From assembly GCF_002305875.1 (NCBI RefSeq), contig NZ_CP022098.1:4712001-4776000 (forward strand): a stretch of DNA of 64,000 nt, written 5' to 3'. This document shows positions 8,725-16,575 of the stretch, piece after piece (the first letter of the stretch is position 1; each line of letters opens with the position of its first letter). The notes beneath the pieces are model-generated. The model was given only the letters and a program-made list of their open reading frames with translations, ran no database searches and was not told where the DNA came from. Source of the DNA: Cystobacter fuscus. GTDB taxonomy: Bacteria; Myxococcota; Myxococcia; Myxococcales; Myxococcaceae. The position numbers and the translations under genes were made by a program.

Positions 8725-9861
8725 CTACTTCGCCGCTCCCTTGGCGCCGATGGCGTCGAAGATGGAGAGGTAGCTGTAGCCCAGGTCCTTGGCGACGGTC
8801 TCGTAGGTGACGTGGCCGTTGTAGGTGTTGAGGCCGCGGGCGAGCGCCTTGTCGGACTTGATGGCCTCGACGAGGCCGAGGTCGGCGATCTTGCGGGCGT
8901 AGGGCCGGGTGGTGTTGGTGAGGGCGAAGGTGGACGTCTGGGGGACGGCGCCCGGCATGTTGGCCACGCAGTAGTGGACGACGCCGTGCTTCACGAAGGT
9001 GGGGTTGTCGTGGGTGGTGGGCACGCACGTCTCGATGCAGCCGCCCTGGTCCACCGCCACGTCCACCACCACGGAGCCCGGGGTCATCTCGGCGATGAGG
9101 GCCTCGGAGACGAGCTTGGGCGCCTTGCCGCCGGGGATGAGCACGCCGCCGATGACGAGGTCCGCCTCGCGCACGCTCCGGGAGATGCTCTCCGAGTCCG
9201 AGGCGAGCGTGGCCACGCGGCCGAGGAACACGTCATCCAGGTAGGTGAGGCGCTCGAGGTTGATGTCGATGAGCGTCACCTCCGCGCCCATGCCCACCGC
9301 GACCTTGGCCGCGCAGGTGCCCACCACGCCGCCGCCCAGCACCACCACGCGGCCCCGGCGCACGCCGGGCACGCCGCCCAGGAGAATCCCCTTGCCCCCG
9401 TGCGCCTTCTCCAGGCACGCGGCGCCCACCTGGATGGCCATCTTCCCGGCCACCTCGCTCATGGGCTTGAGCAGCGGCAGGCTGCCATCGTCCAGCTGGA
9501 TGGTCTCGTAGGCCACCGCCGAGGCGCGCTTCTTCACCAGCGTGCGGGTGAGCTCCGGGTCCACGCCCGCCAGGTGGAAGTAGGTGTAGATGATCTGCCC
9601 GTCCTGGATGCGCTCGTACTCGGGCGCGATGGGCTCCTTGACCTTGACGATCATCTCGGCGCGCTTCCAGACCTCGTCCGCGGTCTGGACGATCTGCGCG
9701 CCCACCCGCTGGTACTCCGAGTCGGGGATGCCCGAGCCGCCTCCCGCATTGGTCTCGACGAGCACGGTGTGACCCGCGCTGGTGAGCGCACGGACCCCCG
9801 CCGGAACCATGCCCACCCGGTACTCCCGGGTCTTGATTTCCTTGGGAACGCCGACAATCAC
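8725..9861 (-). CDS. ald: Alanine dehydrogenase
   Basis: 378 residues, the normal family size. It catalyses NAD-dependent interconversion of L-alanine and pyruvate plus ammonium in the cytoplasm. Residues Lys75 and His96 match the pyruvate-binding Lys and catalytic His known from the M. tuberculosis enzyme. The nucleotide-binding segment is [28 protein letters not shown]. The start is GTG at 9861, preceded by TGGAGG at a good distance; the protein begins [17 protein letters not shown] as in other Ald proteins. It stands alone, divergent from the radical SAM gene, with a terminator-like region downstream. Confidence 0.95.
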   Translation of the reverse strand: MIVGVPKEIKTREYRVGMVPAGVRALTSAGHTVLVETNAGGGSGIPDSEYQRVGAQIVQTADEVWKRAEMIVKVKEPIAPEYERIQDGQIIYTYFHLAGVDPELTRTLVKKRASAVAYETIQLDDGSLPLLKPMSEVAGKMAIQVGAACLEKAHGGKGILLGGVPGVRRGRVVVLGGGVVGTCAAKVAVGMGAEVTLIDINLERLTYLDDVFLGRVATLASDSESISRSVREADLVIGGVLIPGGKAPKLVSEALIAEMTPGSVVVDVAVDQGGCIETCVPTTHDNPTFVKHGVVHYCVANMPGAVPQTSTFALTNTTRPYARKIADLGLVEAIKSDKALARGLNTYNGHVTYETVAKDLGYSYLSIFDAIGAKGAAK

Positions 9862-9996
9862 GTGGAATGCCTCCAGATGCGCCGCGATCCAGGCGCGGCG
9901 AAAAGCGGGCGGACCCTAGGCAGGGGCCTGGGGGGAGTCAAGACGCGCCCAGGCATGCGTCGAAAGCCGCGCCCTTCAATGGTAGTTAACGGGATC

Positions 9997-11301
9997 ATGA
10001 CGCAGGCACCGAAGTTGTTGTTCGCGGATCCCAAGGGCCGGGTGATGGAGCACCCCTATCTGTTGGCCACCTTGCGCAGCGGAGAGGAACTCGTCCCGCC
10101 GCAGGACAAGCCCATCGCGCTGCCCGCCGCGGGACGGCTCGTGCATCTGCCTGGCCGGCTGCCGGTGGGGCTGCACCCGGAGACGGGCGAGCTGGAGCTG
10201 GTGCGTGAGATGAAGCTGGAGGGGAAGACCTTCGTGCCCAGCGCCGTGGGTGCGCTCCTGCCCCCGGGCTACACGCGCACGTTCCTGCCCGGTGAGGTGA
10301 AGGCCTCCGGGCCGGTGCTGCCGCAGTGGGCGTACACGGCCGCCGCCTGGGGCGAGGACGGCCCGGTGGCATGGGCCATCCACACCGACAAGCGCTCGCA
10401 CTGGGATCCGGAGCGCTACTCCACTCCGGAGCTCAAGAAGCTGGTGGACGCGCACCTGGCGCGCTTTCCCGGCAACCGCGTGCTCAAGCAGCTCACCACG
10501 TGCGCGATGCTCTACCGGTGCTTCACCTCGCAGAACATCTTCTACGTGCGCGACGAGGGCGCCATCCCCGCCTCGGTGATGTGCAACGCGCGCTGCGTGG
10601 GCTGCATCTCGGATCAGCCCGCGGACGGGCCGCCCGCCTCGCACGAGCGCATGGATGACGGGCCGAGCGCCGAGGAGATGGGCGCCATTGGCCTGCACCA
10701 CCTGGAGCACGCGCCGGGCCGTACCATGGTCAGCTTCGGCCAGGGGTGCGAGGGCGAGCCGCTCACGCGCTGGAAGTTCATCGCCGAGTCCATCCGCTAC
10801 ATGCGCGCCCACACCTCGCGCGGCTCCATCAACATCAACACCAACGCGAGCCTCACCCACGGCCTCGAGGCGCTCTTCGACGCGGGCCTGGACGCCATCC
10901 GCGTGTCGCTCAACTCGGCGGTGAAGGATCTCTACGAGGCCTACTACAAGCCGGTGAAGTACGGCTGGGAGGACGTGGAGGCGTCCATCGCCCTGGCGCG
11001 CGAGCGCGGGGCCTACCTCGCGCTCAACCTGCTGCTCTTCCCGGGCGTCACCGACCGGGAAGGCGAGGTGCAGGCCCTGGCGAAGCTGGTGAAGAAGTAC
11101 AAGGTGGATCAGGTGCAGACGCGCTCGCTGTGCATCGATCCCATCCAGTACCTGGAGGTGGCGCGCGACAAGGGCGCGGGTGGAGAGCCGGTGGGCATCC
11201 GCGAGCTGTTGCGTCGGCTCAAGGCGGCCCGGCCCGGGCTCGTCATCGGCAACTTCGCGCGCGGTCTCGACGAGCGACAGGGGAGAAGGGATCGGGGATA
11301 G
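9997..11301 (+). CDS. Radical SAM protein of unknown substrate
   Basis: 434 residues. The iron-sulphur motif CxxxCxxC is at Cys196, Cys200 and Cys203 (VMCNARCVGC), unusually far from the N-terminus. A 190-residue N-terminal region of unknown fold precedes it. Downstream is the TIM-barrel core, with SFGQGCEGEPLT as a likely SAM-binding glycine segment, then INTNAS and DAIRVSLNSA. Homologues I know in myxobacteria are annotated only as radical SAM. ATG 9997 (MTQAPKLLF) is chosen; an in-frame ATG at 9979 would add six residues, and neither has a strong ribosome-binding site. The amidase gene follows 9 bases after the stop, so the two are probably cotranscribed. Confidence 0.85.
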   Translation: MTQAPKLLFADPKGRVMEHPYLLATLRSGEELVPPQDKPIALPAAGRLVHLPGRLPVGLHPETGELELVREMKLEGKTFVPSAVGALLPPGYTRTFLPGEVKASGPVLPQWAYTAAAWGEDGPVAWAIHTDKRSHWDPERYSTPELKKLVDAHLARFPGNRVLKQLTTCAMLYRCFTSQNIFYVRDEGAIPASVMCNARCVGCISDQPADGPPASHERMDDGPSAEEMGAIGLHHLEHAPGRTMVSFGQGCEGEPLTRWKFIAESIRYMRAHTSRGSININTNASLTHGLEALFDAGLDAIRVSLNSAVKDLYEAYYKPVKYGWEDVEASIALARERGAYLALNLLLFPGVTDREGEVQALAKLVKKYKVDQVQTRSLCIDPIQYLEVARDKGAGGEPVGIRELLRRLKAARPGLVIGNFARGLDERQGRRDRG

Positions 11302-11310
11302 AGTCGGCGG

Positions 11311-12759
11311 ATGCAAGAACTCGCCTTTCTGCCCGCCCATGAGATGGCGGAGCGCGTGCGCCTTCGTGAAGTGTCCGCCGTGGAATTGCTGGAGGCCCAC
11401 CTCCAGCAGGTGGCGCGCAACAACGTGCGGCTCAATGCCCTGGTGACCCTGGACGAGGCGCGGGCGCGGGCGCGGGCGCGCGAGGCGGACGAGGCGCTCG
11501 CGCGCGGCGAGGTGTGGGGTCCCCTGCACGGCGTGCCCCTCACCATCAAGGATGCCTTCGAGACGACGGGGCTGCGCACGACGAGTGGCTTCGAGCGCCT
11601 GGTGGACTACGTGCCCCAGCGGGACGCGACGGTGGTGGCCCGGCTCAAGGCGGCGGGCGCCGTCGTGGTGGGCAAGACGAACCTGCCCCGGCTCGCGCTG
11701 GACACGCAGACGCACAACGCTGTCTTCGGCCGGACGAACAACCCCTGGGACGTGGAGCGCACGCCGGGAGGCAGCTCCGGGGGCGGCGCGGTGGCGGTGG
11801 CGGCGGGGATGAGCCCCCTGGAGGTGGGCAGTGACATCGGTGGCTCCATCCGCATCCCCTCGCACTACTGTGGCGTGTTCGGCCTGAAGCCCACCGATGG
11901 TCGCGTCCCCCTGTCCGGACACATCCCGGGCCTGCCGGGCACTCCGCGCGGCGTGCGCCACCAGGGCGTGGCCGGGCCGCTGGCGCGTACGGTGGCGGAC
12001 CTGCGGCTCGCGCTGCGGATCCTGTCCGGGCCGGATGGCCTGGACACGGAGATGCCGCCGGTGCCCTTCCAGGAGGTGCCGAGGCGGGAGCTGCGCTCGT
12101 ACCGCTTCGTGTGGACGGACGACTTTGGTGGCATGCCCGTCTCGGCGCAGACACGCGCGGCGCTGGCGGGACTGGCGCGGACCCTGGAAGGGGCGGGGTG
12201 CGTGGTAGAGCGACGCACGCCGGAGATCGACTTCGACGCGGTGTGGACGGCCTGGGGCCAGTTGCTGGGCGCCGAGGTGGGCGCGGAGATCCCCCTGCCT
12301 GCTCGCGTCATGACGGCCCTGCACTTCCGCTCCATGCGGGGCGACTCGGCCATCAACCGCGGCATCATCCGTGGGCTGTGGGGCCGGATGGCGGACTACG
12401 TCCAGGCGCTCTCGGTGCGCGATCAGATGATGGCGAAGGTGGAGGACTTCCTCGCGGGGTGGGACGCCTGGCTGTGCCCGGTGACGATGGGCGCGGCCTT
12501 CACCCACCGCCCGAGCGGGGAATGGGTGGAGGTGGACGCGCGGCGCGTGCCGTACATGGAGGGCACGTGCGGCTTCTCGAACTTCTTCAACCTGACGGGA
12601 CACCCGGTGGTGGCGATGCCGCTGCCTCCCGAGTCCGGGCGGACCCTGCCCCTGGGCGTCCAGGTGGTGGGCCGGCGGTGGAAGGACGAGGCCCTGCTGT
12701 CCGTGGCCGAGGCCCTGACCGAGGTGGCCGGTCCCTTCCGGCGCCCACCGGGCGTGTAG
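11311..12759 (+). CDS. Amidase (amidase-signature family)
   Basis: 482 residues, normal length. It belongs to the Ser-cisSer-Lys hydrolases that cleave carboxamides. The triad is visible as Lys80 (LTIKDAF), Ser155 in the GGSSGG motif and Ser179 (GSDIGGSIRIPS). The spacings of 75 and 24 residues are the same as in fatty acid amide hydrolase. No GatB or GatC partner is nearby and the substrate pocket region is divergent, so this is more likely a stand-alone amidase than GatA. No signal peptide. It follows the radical SAM gene by 9 bases and converges on frzZ. The substrate cannot be told from sequence. Confidence 0.88.
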   Translation: MQELAFLPAHEMAERVRLREVSAVELLEAHLQQVARNNVRLNALVTLDEARARARAREADEALARGEVWGPLHGVPLTIKDAFETTGLRTTSGFERLVDYVPQRDATVVARLKAAGAVVVGKTNLPRLALDTQTHNAVFGRTNNPWDVERTPGGSSGGGAVAVAAGMSPLEVGSDIGGSIRIPSHYCGVFGLKPTDGRVPLSGHIPGLPGTPRGVRHQGVAGPLARTVADLRLALRILSGPDGLDTEMPPVPFQEVPRRELRSYRFVWTDDFGGMPVSAQTRAALAGLARTLEGAGCVVERRTPEIDFDAVWTAWGQLLGAEVGAEIPLPARVMTALHFRSMRGDSAINRGIIRGLWGRMADYVQALSVRDQMMAKVEDFLAGWDAWLCPVTMGAAFTHRPSGEWVEVDARRVPYMEGTCGFSNFFNLTGHPVVAMPLPPESGRTLPLGVQVVGRRWKDEALLSVAEALTEVAGPFRRPPGV

Positions 12760-12784
12760 CGGCGGGCTCCGGGAGGAGGGGAGA

Positions 12785-12803
12785 CCCGGGCTACTCGCCC
12801 GGG
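12785..12803. terminator. Hairpin between amidase and frzZ
   Basis: CCCGGGC (12785-12791) and GCCCGGG (12797-12803) form a perfect 7-bp stem with a 5-base loop. The hairpin overlaps the frzZ stop codon and lies 26 bases after the amidase stop. No T run. Likely a shared 3' end for the convergent transcripts. Confidence 0.45.
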
Positions 12804-14293
12804 ACCACCGGGTTGAGCTCCTTGGCCACCAGGTTGCCCAGCACGGCGTCCTTGGGCACGTAGCCGTCGGCGCCGGCCTCGCGGCAGATGCGCTGCAGCT
12901 CCTCCACGTTCTCCCCGGAGCACAGCAGCACCTTGATGCCCTTGAAGAGGCTGTTGCTCTTGATGAACCGGCAGAACTGCTCGCCGTTCACGTTGGGCAT
13001 CCGCACGTCCAGCAGCACCAGGTCCGGACGCGTCTGCTTCTTGAGGATGATCTTCGTCGCCTTGTCCGCGGAGTCGGCGATGTGCACCTCGAAGCCCTTG
13101 GTCACCAGGTCCGCCTCGATGATGCGGGCCGTCATCTCGCTGTCGTCGACGATGAGGATGCGCGGCTTGCGCCCACCCGCCGCCGTCATCTTCGCCGCCG
13201 AGGGGAAGCCTCCCGACACCGCGGGCGCGGTGGGAGCGGGAGCGGCCTCGGGAGCGGCGGCCACGGGCGGAGCTTGATGTGCCACGGGCGCCGGAGACAT
13301 CGCGGGCGCGGGAGCCATCGTGGGCGCACGCACGGGAGTCGGGGCGGGCGCTCCGGCGGGCCGCGCCGTGGGGACGGCGGTGCCTGGAGCGGCACCGGGG
13401 ACCGGAGTCGTGGGCCTCGTCTGCCCGGGGGCCGCGGGGGCCGCTCCGGGAGCACGCGGCGCCATGGTCGGATGGGCCGGGGTGGCGGCTCCGCCTACGG
13501 CGGTGGCGGGACGAGGCGGCGTCACCTGTCCCGCGACGGGGGCGCGCGGCGCGGTGGGCGTCAGGCTCGGGCCGCCCGCCACCGGGACTCCGGGGCGAGG
13601 CGCCGCCGCCTGTCCTGGCAGGGGCGCGCGAGGTGCCGCGGGCGCACCCGTCCCAGGCACCGGAGCCGCCGGACGGGGAGCGCCCGGCTGCCCTGCCACG
13701 GGTGCACGGGGCGCCGCGACCTGTCCCGGAGGCGCGGCCACGGCACGTGGCGGCGCCGCGACTCCCCCGGGAGCCGCTCCGGGCGGAGCGACGGGCCGCG
13801 CCGCGACGGCACCGGGCGGCCGGGCCACGGGAGCGCCCGGGGCTGGACGCGCGGCCGTGGGGGAAGCAGCCGGCCGGGGGGCGGCCACGCCGGGTGCCGC
13901 GCCAGGACGAGGGGCGGCGGTGGGCGGTGGCGGCGGACCCAGGATGCGCATGATCCCGCCGATGACCGCCTCGAGCCCCCCTCCCTTGAGGATGTAGGCG
14001 TCCGCGCCCGACTGGCGGGTCTTCGCCGCCAGCTCCTCCTCGGAGATGTCCGAGTAGAGCACCAGCTTGGACGTCACCTTCTTCTGGGTGCGGAGGTACT
14101 CGACGACGTCGTCGCCGAACATCTCCGGCATGTTCACGTCCATGAGGATGAGCGCGAACGGTCCCTCGGAGAGCTTCACCTCCAGGCTCGCCAGGTCGGT
14201 CGCCCCGGTGGCGTGGTAGCCCGCGGCCGACAGCGCCCTGACCGTGAGTTCCACCAGCATTGGGCTATCATCGATGACCAGTACGCGAGACAT
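12791..14293 (-). CDS. frzZ: FrzZ: two-receiver output protein of the Frz pathway
   Basis: 500 residues. Two intact receiver domains, 1-118 with phospho-acceptor Asp52 (LILMDVNMP) and 376-500 with Asp429 (LVLLDVRMP). In M. xanthus FrzZ receives phosphate from FrzE and raises reversal frequency. Both domains keep the acidic pair near the N-terminus (IDDS, VDDS) and the conserved Lys. Between them lies about 257 residues made almost wholly of Ala, Pro, Gly, Val, Arg and Thr. M. xanthus FrzZ is about 290 residues with a short linker, so this linker is greatly expanded. ATG 14293 has GGGGAGG upstream. The gene is divergent from frzA, the same arrangement as in M. xanthus. Confidence 0.93.
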   Translation of the reverse strand: MSRVLVIDDSPMLVELTVRALSAAGYHATGATDLASLEVKLSEGPFALILMDVNMPEMFGDDVVEYLRTQKKVTSKLVLYSDISEEELAAKTRQSGADAYILKGGGLEAVIGGIMRILGPPPPPTAAPRPGAAPGVAAPRPAASPTAARPAPGAPVARPPGAVAARPVAPPGAAPGGVAAPPRAVAAPPGQVAAPRAPVAGQPGAPRPAAPVPGTGAPAAPRAPLPGQAAAPRPGVPVAGGPSLTPTAPRAPVAGQVTPPRPATAVGGAATPAHPTMAPRAPGAAPAAPGQTRPTTPVPGAAPGTAVPTARPAGAPAPTPVRAPTMAPAPAMSPAPVAHQAPPVAAAPEAAPAPTAPAVSGGFPSAAKMTAAGGRKPRILIVDDSEMTARIIEADLVTKGFEVHIADSADKATKIILKKQTRPDLVLLDVRMPNVNGEQFCRFIKSNSLFKGIKVLLCSGENVEELQRICREAGADGYVPKDAVLGNLVAKELNPVVPGE

Positions 14294-14336
14294 CTTCCTC
14301 CCCTGGAATACGGCAGTCACCCTACACCGTTGAGCC

Positions 14337-14360
14337 GGTCCGGACCATGTGATTCGGTCC
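14337..14360. promoter_or_regulatory. Candidate operator between frzZ and frzA
   Basis: A perfect 10-base palindrome GGTCCGGACC (14337-14346) is followed by a further CGGTCC half-site (14355-14360), 19 bases from the CGGTCC that begins at 14336. It lies just upstream of the predicted frzA -35 box and 44 bases from the frzZ start, so one regulator could affect both genes. The palindrome is seen; binding is inference. Confidence 0.4.
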
Positions 14361-14364
14361 AGGC

Positions 14365-14393
14365 TTGACCCACTTCGCTTGCCTCCGGATACT
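14365..14393 (+). promoter_or_regulatory. Putative sigma-70 promoter of the frzA-F operon
   Basis: TTGACC (14365-14370) and GATACT (14388-14393) with a 17-base spacer. Predicted transcription start near 14400. This leaves about 35 bases of leader before the ATG at 14435 and argues against the in-frame TTG at 14402 as the frzA start. Confidence 0.5.
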
Positions 14394-14434
14394 TTGTCGC
14401 CTTGACCAACACTCCCCTCCAACGTGCGCTTCGG

Positions 14435-14917
14435 ATGGCTCCCGACCGGGCCATCGCGGCTCAAGCCCGGCCCGAACAGGAATTTTTCTGTTTCCGGGTG
14501 GCTGATCTCCGCCTCGCCGTTCCCAGTGAGAACGTGCTCGAGGTCATCCGTACCGGACTGCTCACCCCCTTGCCCCGGACTCCCTCCTTCCTCCTGGGGG
14601 TCACGGGCCATCGCGGCGAGGTCATGCCCGTGATGGATCTGCTGCGCTTCCTCGGCAAGGGCGAGGCCCGGGTCGGACCGAGGACCCGGCTGTTCATCGG
14701 CACCAGCGGCAACTATCGGGTCGGTGTGGTGGCCGACGCGGTGCTCGGACTGCGGCGCATCCCCGTGGCCGACATCCTGCCGCCTCCCCTCGGTGGCGAC
14801 GCGGCGGCCGAGCACCTCATCGGCGTGGCCGAGGGCCTGGTGCCCAACGAGACCGTCGCCCTGCTCCACTTCACCAAGCTGCTGCAGAGCGCAAGGCAGC
14901 GCGCGGTGCTGCGATGA
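14435..14917 (+). CDS. frzA: FrzA: CheW-like coupling protein
   Basis: 160 residues, the same size as I recall for M. xanthus FrzA. It should couple the receptor FrzCD to the kinase FrzE in cytoplasmic clusters. A single CheW domain fills residues about 13-155 (FFCFRVADLRLAVPSENVLEVIR, then the GVTGHRGEVMPVMDL segment typical of CheW). Start: ATG 14435 is preferred to an in-frame TTG at 14402, because the predicted promoter places the transcript start near 14400; neither has a good ribosome-binding site, so this is uncertain. The stop overlaps the frzB start (ATGA at 14914-14917). First gene of the frzA-B-CD-E-G-F operon. Confidence 0.92.
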   Translation: MAPDRAIAAQARPEQEFFCFRVADLRLAVPSENVLEVIRTGLLTPLPRTPSFLLGVTGHRGEVMPVMDLLRFLGKGEARVGPRTRLFIGTSGNYRVGVVADAVLGLRRIPVADILPPPLGGDAAAEHLIGVAEGLVPNETVALLHFTKLLQSARQRAVLR

Positions 14918-15306
14918 TCTCCGAGGTCTTCGCTCCCTCCGAGGAGGAGGTGGACATCCTCTTCTTCGAGGTGGGCGACATCGTCTACGGCACGGATGCC
15001 TCGCAGGTGCTGCGCATCGAACGATCGCTCGCGGAGGATCTCTGCCTGCCGGAACTCGGCCCCCTGAAGCGCGGCCATCGCGCGCTCGTGTTCGACGCAC
15101 CCGAGGGAGAGGGCCACCTCAAGGTGGACGCCATCCGCGGGGTGCGTCCCGTCCCCATCCATCACCTGCGCCGGCTGCCCCCGGTGGTTGGCGCGGCGCC
15201 CTACGCGGTGGGGGTTTTCCTCGATGACGCGCGTCCCGTGATGCTCATCGATCTTCTCGAAACCTTGATGTTCAAGGAAGGCACTGAAGGCAATGTCGCT
15301 CGCTGA
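14914..15306 (+). CDS. frzB: FrzB: short CheW-like protein
   Basis: 130 residues. A small, divergent CheW-like domain (FFEVGDIVYGTDASQVLRIERS, later GVFLDDARPVMLIDLLETL). In M. xanthus FrzB is needed for FrzE phosphorylation but does not bind the kinase in the usual CheW way, so it is thought to link the receptor to input. Position between frzA and frzCD and the small size support the name more than sequence alone. Start ATG 14914 overlaps the frzA stop. Its 3' end overlaps frzCD by 14 bases, so frzCD starts inside it. Confidence 0.88.
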   Translation: MISEVFAPSEEEVDILFFEVGDIVYGTDASQVLRIERSLAEDLCLPELGPLKRGHRALVFDAPEGEGHLKVDAIRGVRPVPIHHLRRLPPVVGAAPYAVGVFLDDARPVMLIDLLETLMFKEGTEGNVAR

Positions 15307-16513
15307 TTCGAAGAACGATTTCTCCGCCACGGACGGGGCCGCCCGCTCGAAGAAGGCGGGCTCCCTCAAGCCCATCACCGACACGGTGATCGCCGTCCTC
15401 GCGGGCAACCTCGAGGCGCGCGTGCACAAGAACGCGCTGGATGAGGACGCCGCGGATCTGGCCAACCTCTTCAACCAGCTCCTCGAGCGCTTCGCCGTCT
15501 CCGAGCACCGCAAGCAGGTGGCGGCGCAGGAGATCGATCAGGCCGTCGACGCGCTCATCTCGCTGGGCCGTGATGGCGACCTCGCCCGGTGGAACACCAC
15601 CACCGAGGACGCCCAGCTCGCGCCCCTGCTCGAGGGCTTCGGCAAGGTGATCGAGACCTTGCGCACCTTCGTGCGGGAGATCAACGAGGCGGCGCTGCGC
15701 CTGTCCTCGTCCTCCAACCAGGTGCTCTCCGCCTCCACCCAGCACGAGACGTCCTCCACCGAGCAGGCCGCCGCCATCCACGAGACCACGGCGACGATGG
15801 AGGAGCTCAAGCACGCCTCGGCGCAGATCGCCGAGAACGCCGGCAGCGTGGCGCGCGTGGCCGAGGAGACCCTGGGCGCGGCGCGCGCGGGCCGGGGCGC
15901 CATCGGCGAGTTCATCCAGGCCATGCAGCAGATCCGCAGCGACGGCGTCGCCGTGGCCGACTCCATCACCAAGCTGTCCAAGCGCGTGGAGCGCATCGGC
16001 ACCGTGGTCGAGGTGATCGACGAGATCGCCGACCGCTCGGACCTGCTCGCGCTCAACGCCGCGCTCGAGGGCAGCCGCGCCGGTGAGGCGGGCAAGGGCT
16101 TCTCCATCGTGGCCGCGGAAATGCGCCGCCTCGCCGAGAACGTCATGGAGTCCACCAAGGAGATCAAGAACCTGATCACGGAGATCCGCGAGGCCACGGC
16201 CGCCGCGGGCACCGCGGCCGAGGCCTCCAAGGAAGCCACCGAGTCGGGTGAGAAGCTCGGCGCCGTGGCGGCGCAGGCCGTCGAGGGCATCCTCGCGGGC
16301 GTGCAGGAGACGAGCGACGCGGCACGCGTCATCAACCTCGCCACCCAGCAGCAGCGCACCGCCACCGAGCAGGTGGTGGCCTCCATGGCGGAGATCGAGG
16401 ACGTGACGCGCCAGACCACCTCGGCCTCCAAGCAGGCCACGGGTGCCGCCGCCGAGCTCAACCAGCTCGCCGGACGGCTGGCGGAACTCATCAAGCGCTT
16501 CAAGGCTGACTGA
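15293..16513 (+). CDS. frzCD: FrzCD: soluble methyl-accepting chemoreceptor
   Basis: 406 residues, slightly shorter than the M. xanthus protein of about 417. No membrane segment or periplasmic sensor: the N-terminal 135 residues are soluble and helical, and the rest is the methyl-accepting signalling hairpin. The kinase-contacting tip is about 237-285 (DEIADRSDLLALNAALEGSR, GEAGKGFSIVA). Flanking helices are rich in Glu/Gln pairs suitable for methylation by FrzF and demethylation by FrzG. The soluble form is characteristic of FrzCD, which in M. xanthus binds the nucleoid or forms moving clusters. It overlaps frzB by 14 bases. A 9-bp hairpin separates it from frzE. Confidence 0.95.
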   Translation: MSLADSKNDFSATDGAARSKKAGSLKPITDTVIAVLAGNLEARVHKNALDEDAADLANLFNQLLERFAVSEHRKQVAAQEIDQAVDALISLGRDGDLARWNTTTEDAQLAPLLEGFGKVIETLRTFVREINEAALRLSSSSNQVLSASTQHETSSTEQAAAIHETTATMEELKHASAQIAENAGSVARVAEETLGAARAGRGAIGEFIQAMQQIRSDGVAVADSITKLSKRVERIGTVVEVIDEIADRSDLLALNAALEGSRAGEAGKGFSIVAAEMRRLAENVMESTKEIKNLITEIREATAAAGTAAEASKEATESGEKLGAVAAQAVEGILAGVQETSDAARVINLATQQQRTATEQVVASMAEIEDVTRQTTSASKQATGAAAELNQLAGRLAELIKRFKAD

Positions 16514-16535
16514 CGACACAGGAGCGGGAGGAGTC

Positions 16536-16565
16536 CACCCGGGCCGGTTGAACGCCGCCCGGGTG
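16536..16565 (+). promoter_or_regulatory. Strong hairpin between frzCD and frzE
   Basis: CACCCGGGC (16536-16544) pairs perfectly with GCCCGGGTG (16557-16565) around a 12-base loop. It fills most of the 62-base gap between frzCD and frzE, the longest gap in the operon. No T run follows. It could be an mRNA processing or stabilising element that sets the receptor-to-kinase ratio (inference). Confidence 0.45.
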
Positions 16566-16575
16566 CCCCACACGC

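Noticed and set aside
13082-14368. 428-codon plus-strand frame across frzZ
   Set aside because: Antisense of the Pro/Ala linker; Arg/Gly-rich with no domain.
14402-14434. TTG start (14402) for frzA
   Set aside because: Only 2 bases after the predicted transcription start; ATG 14435 gives the expected 160 residues.
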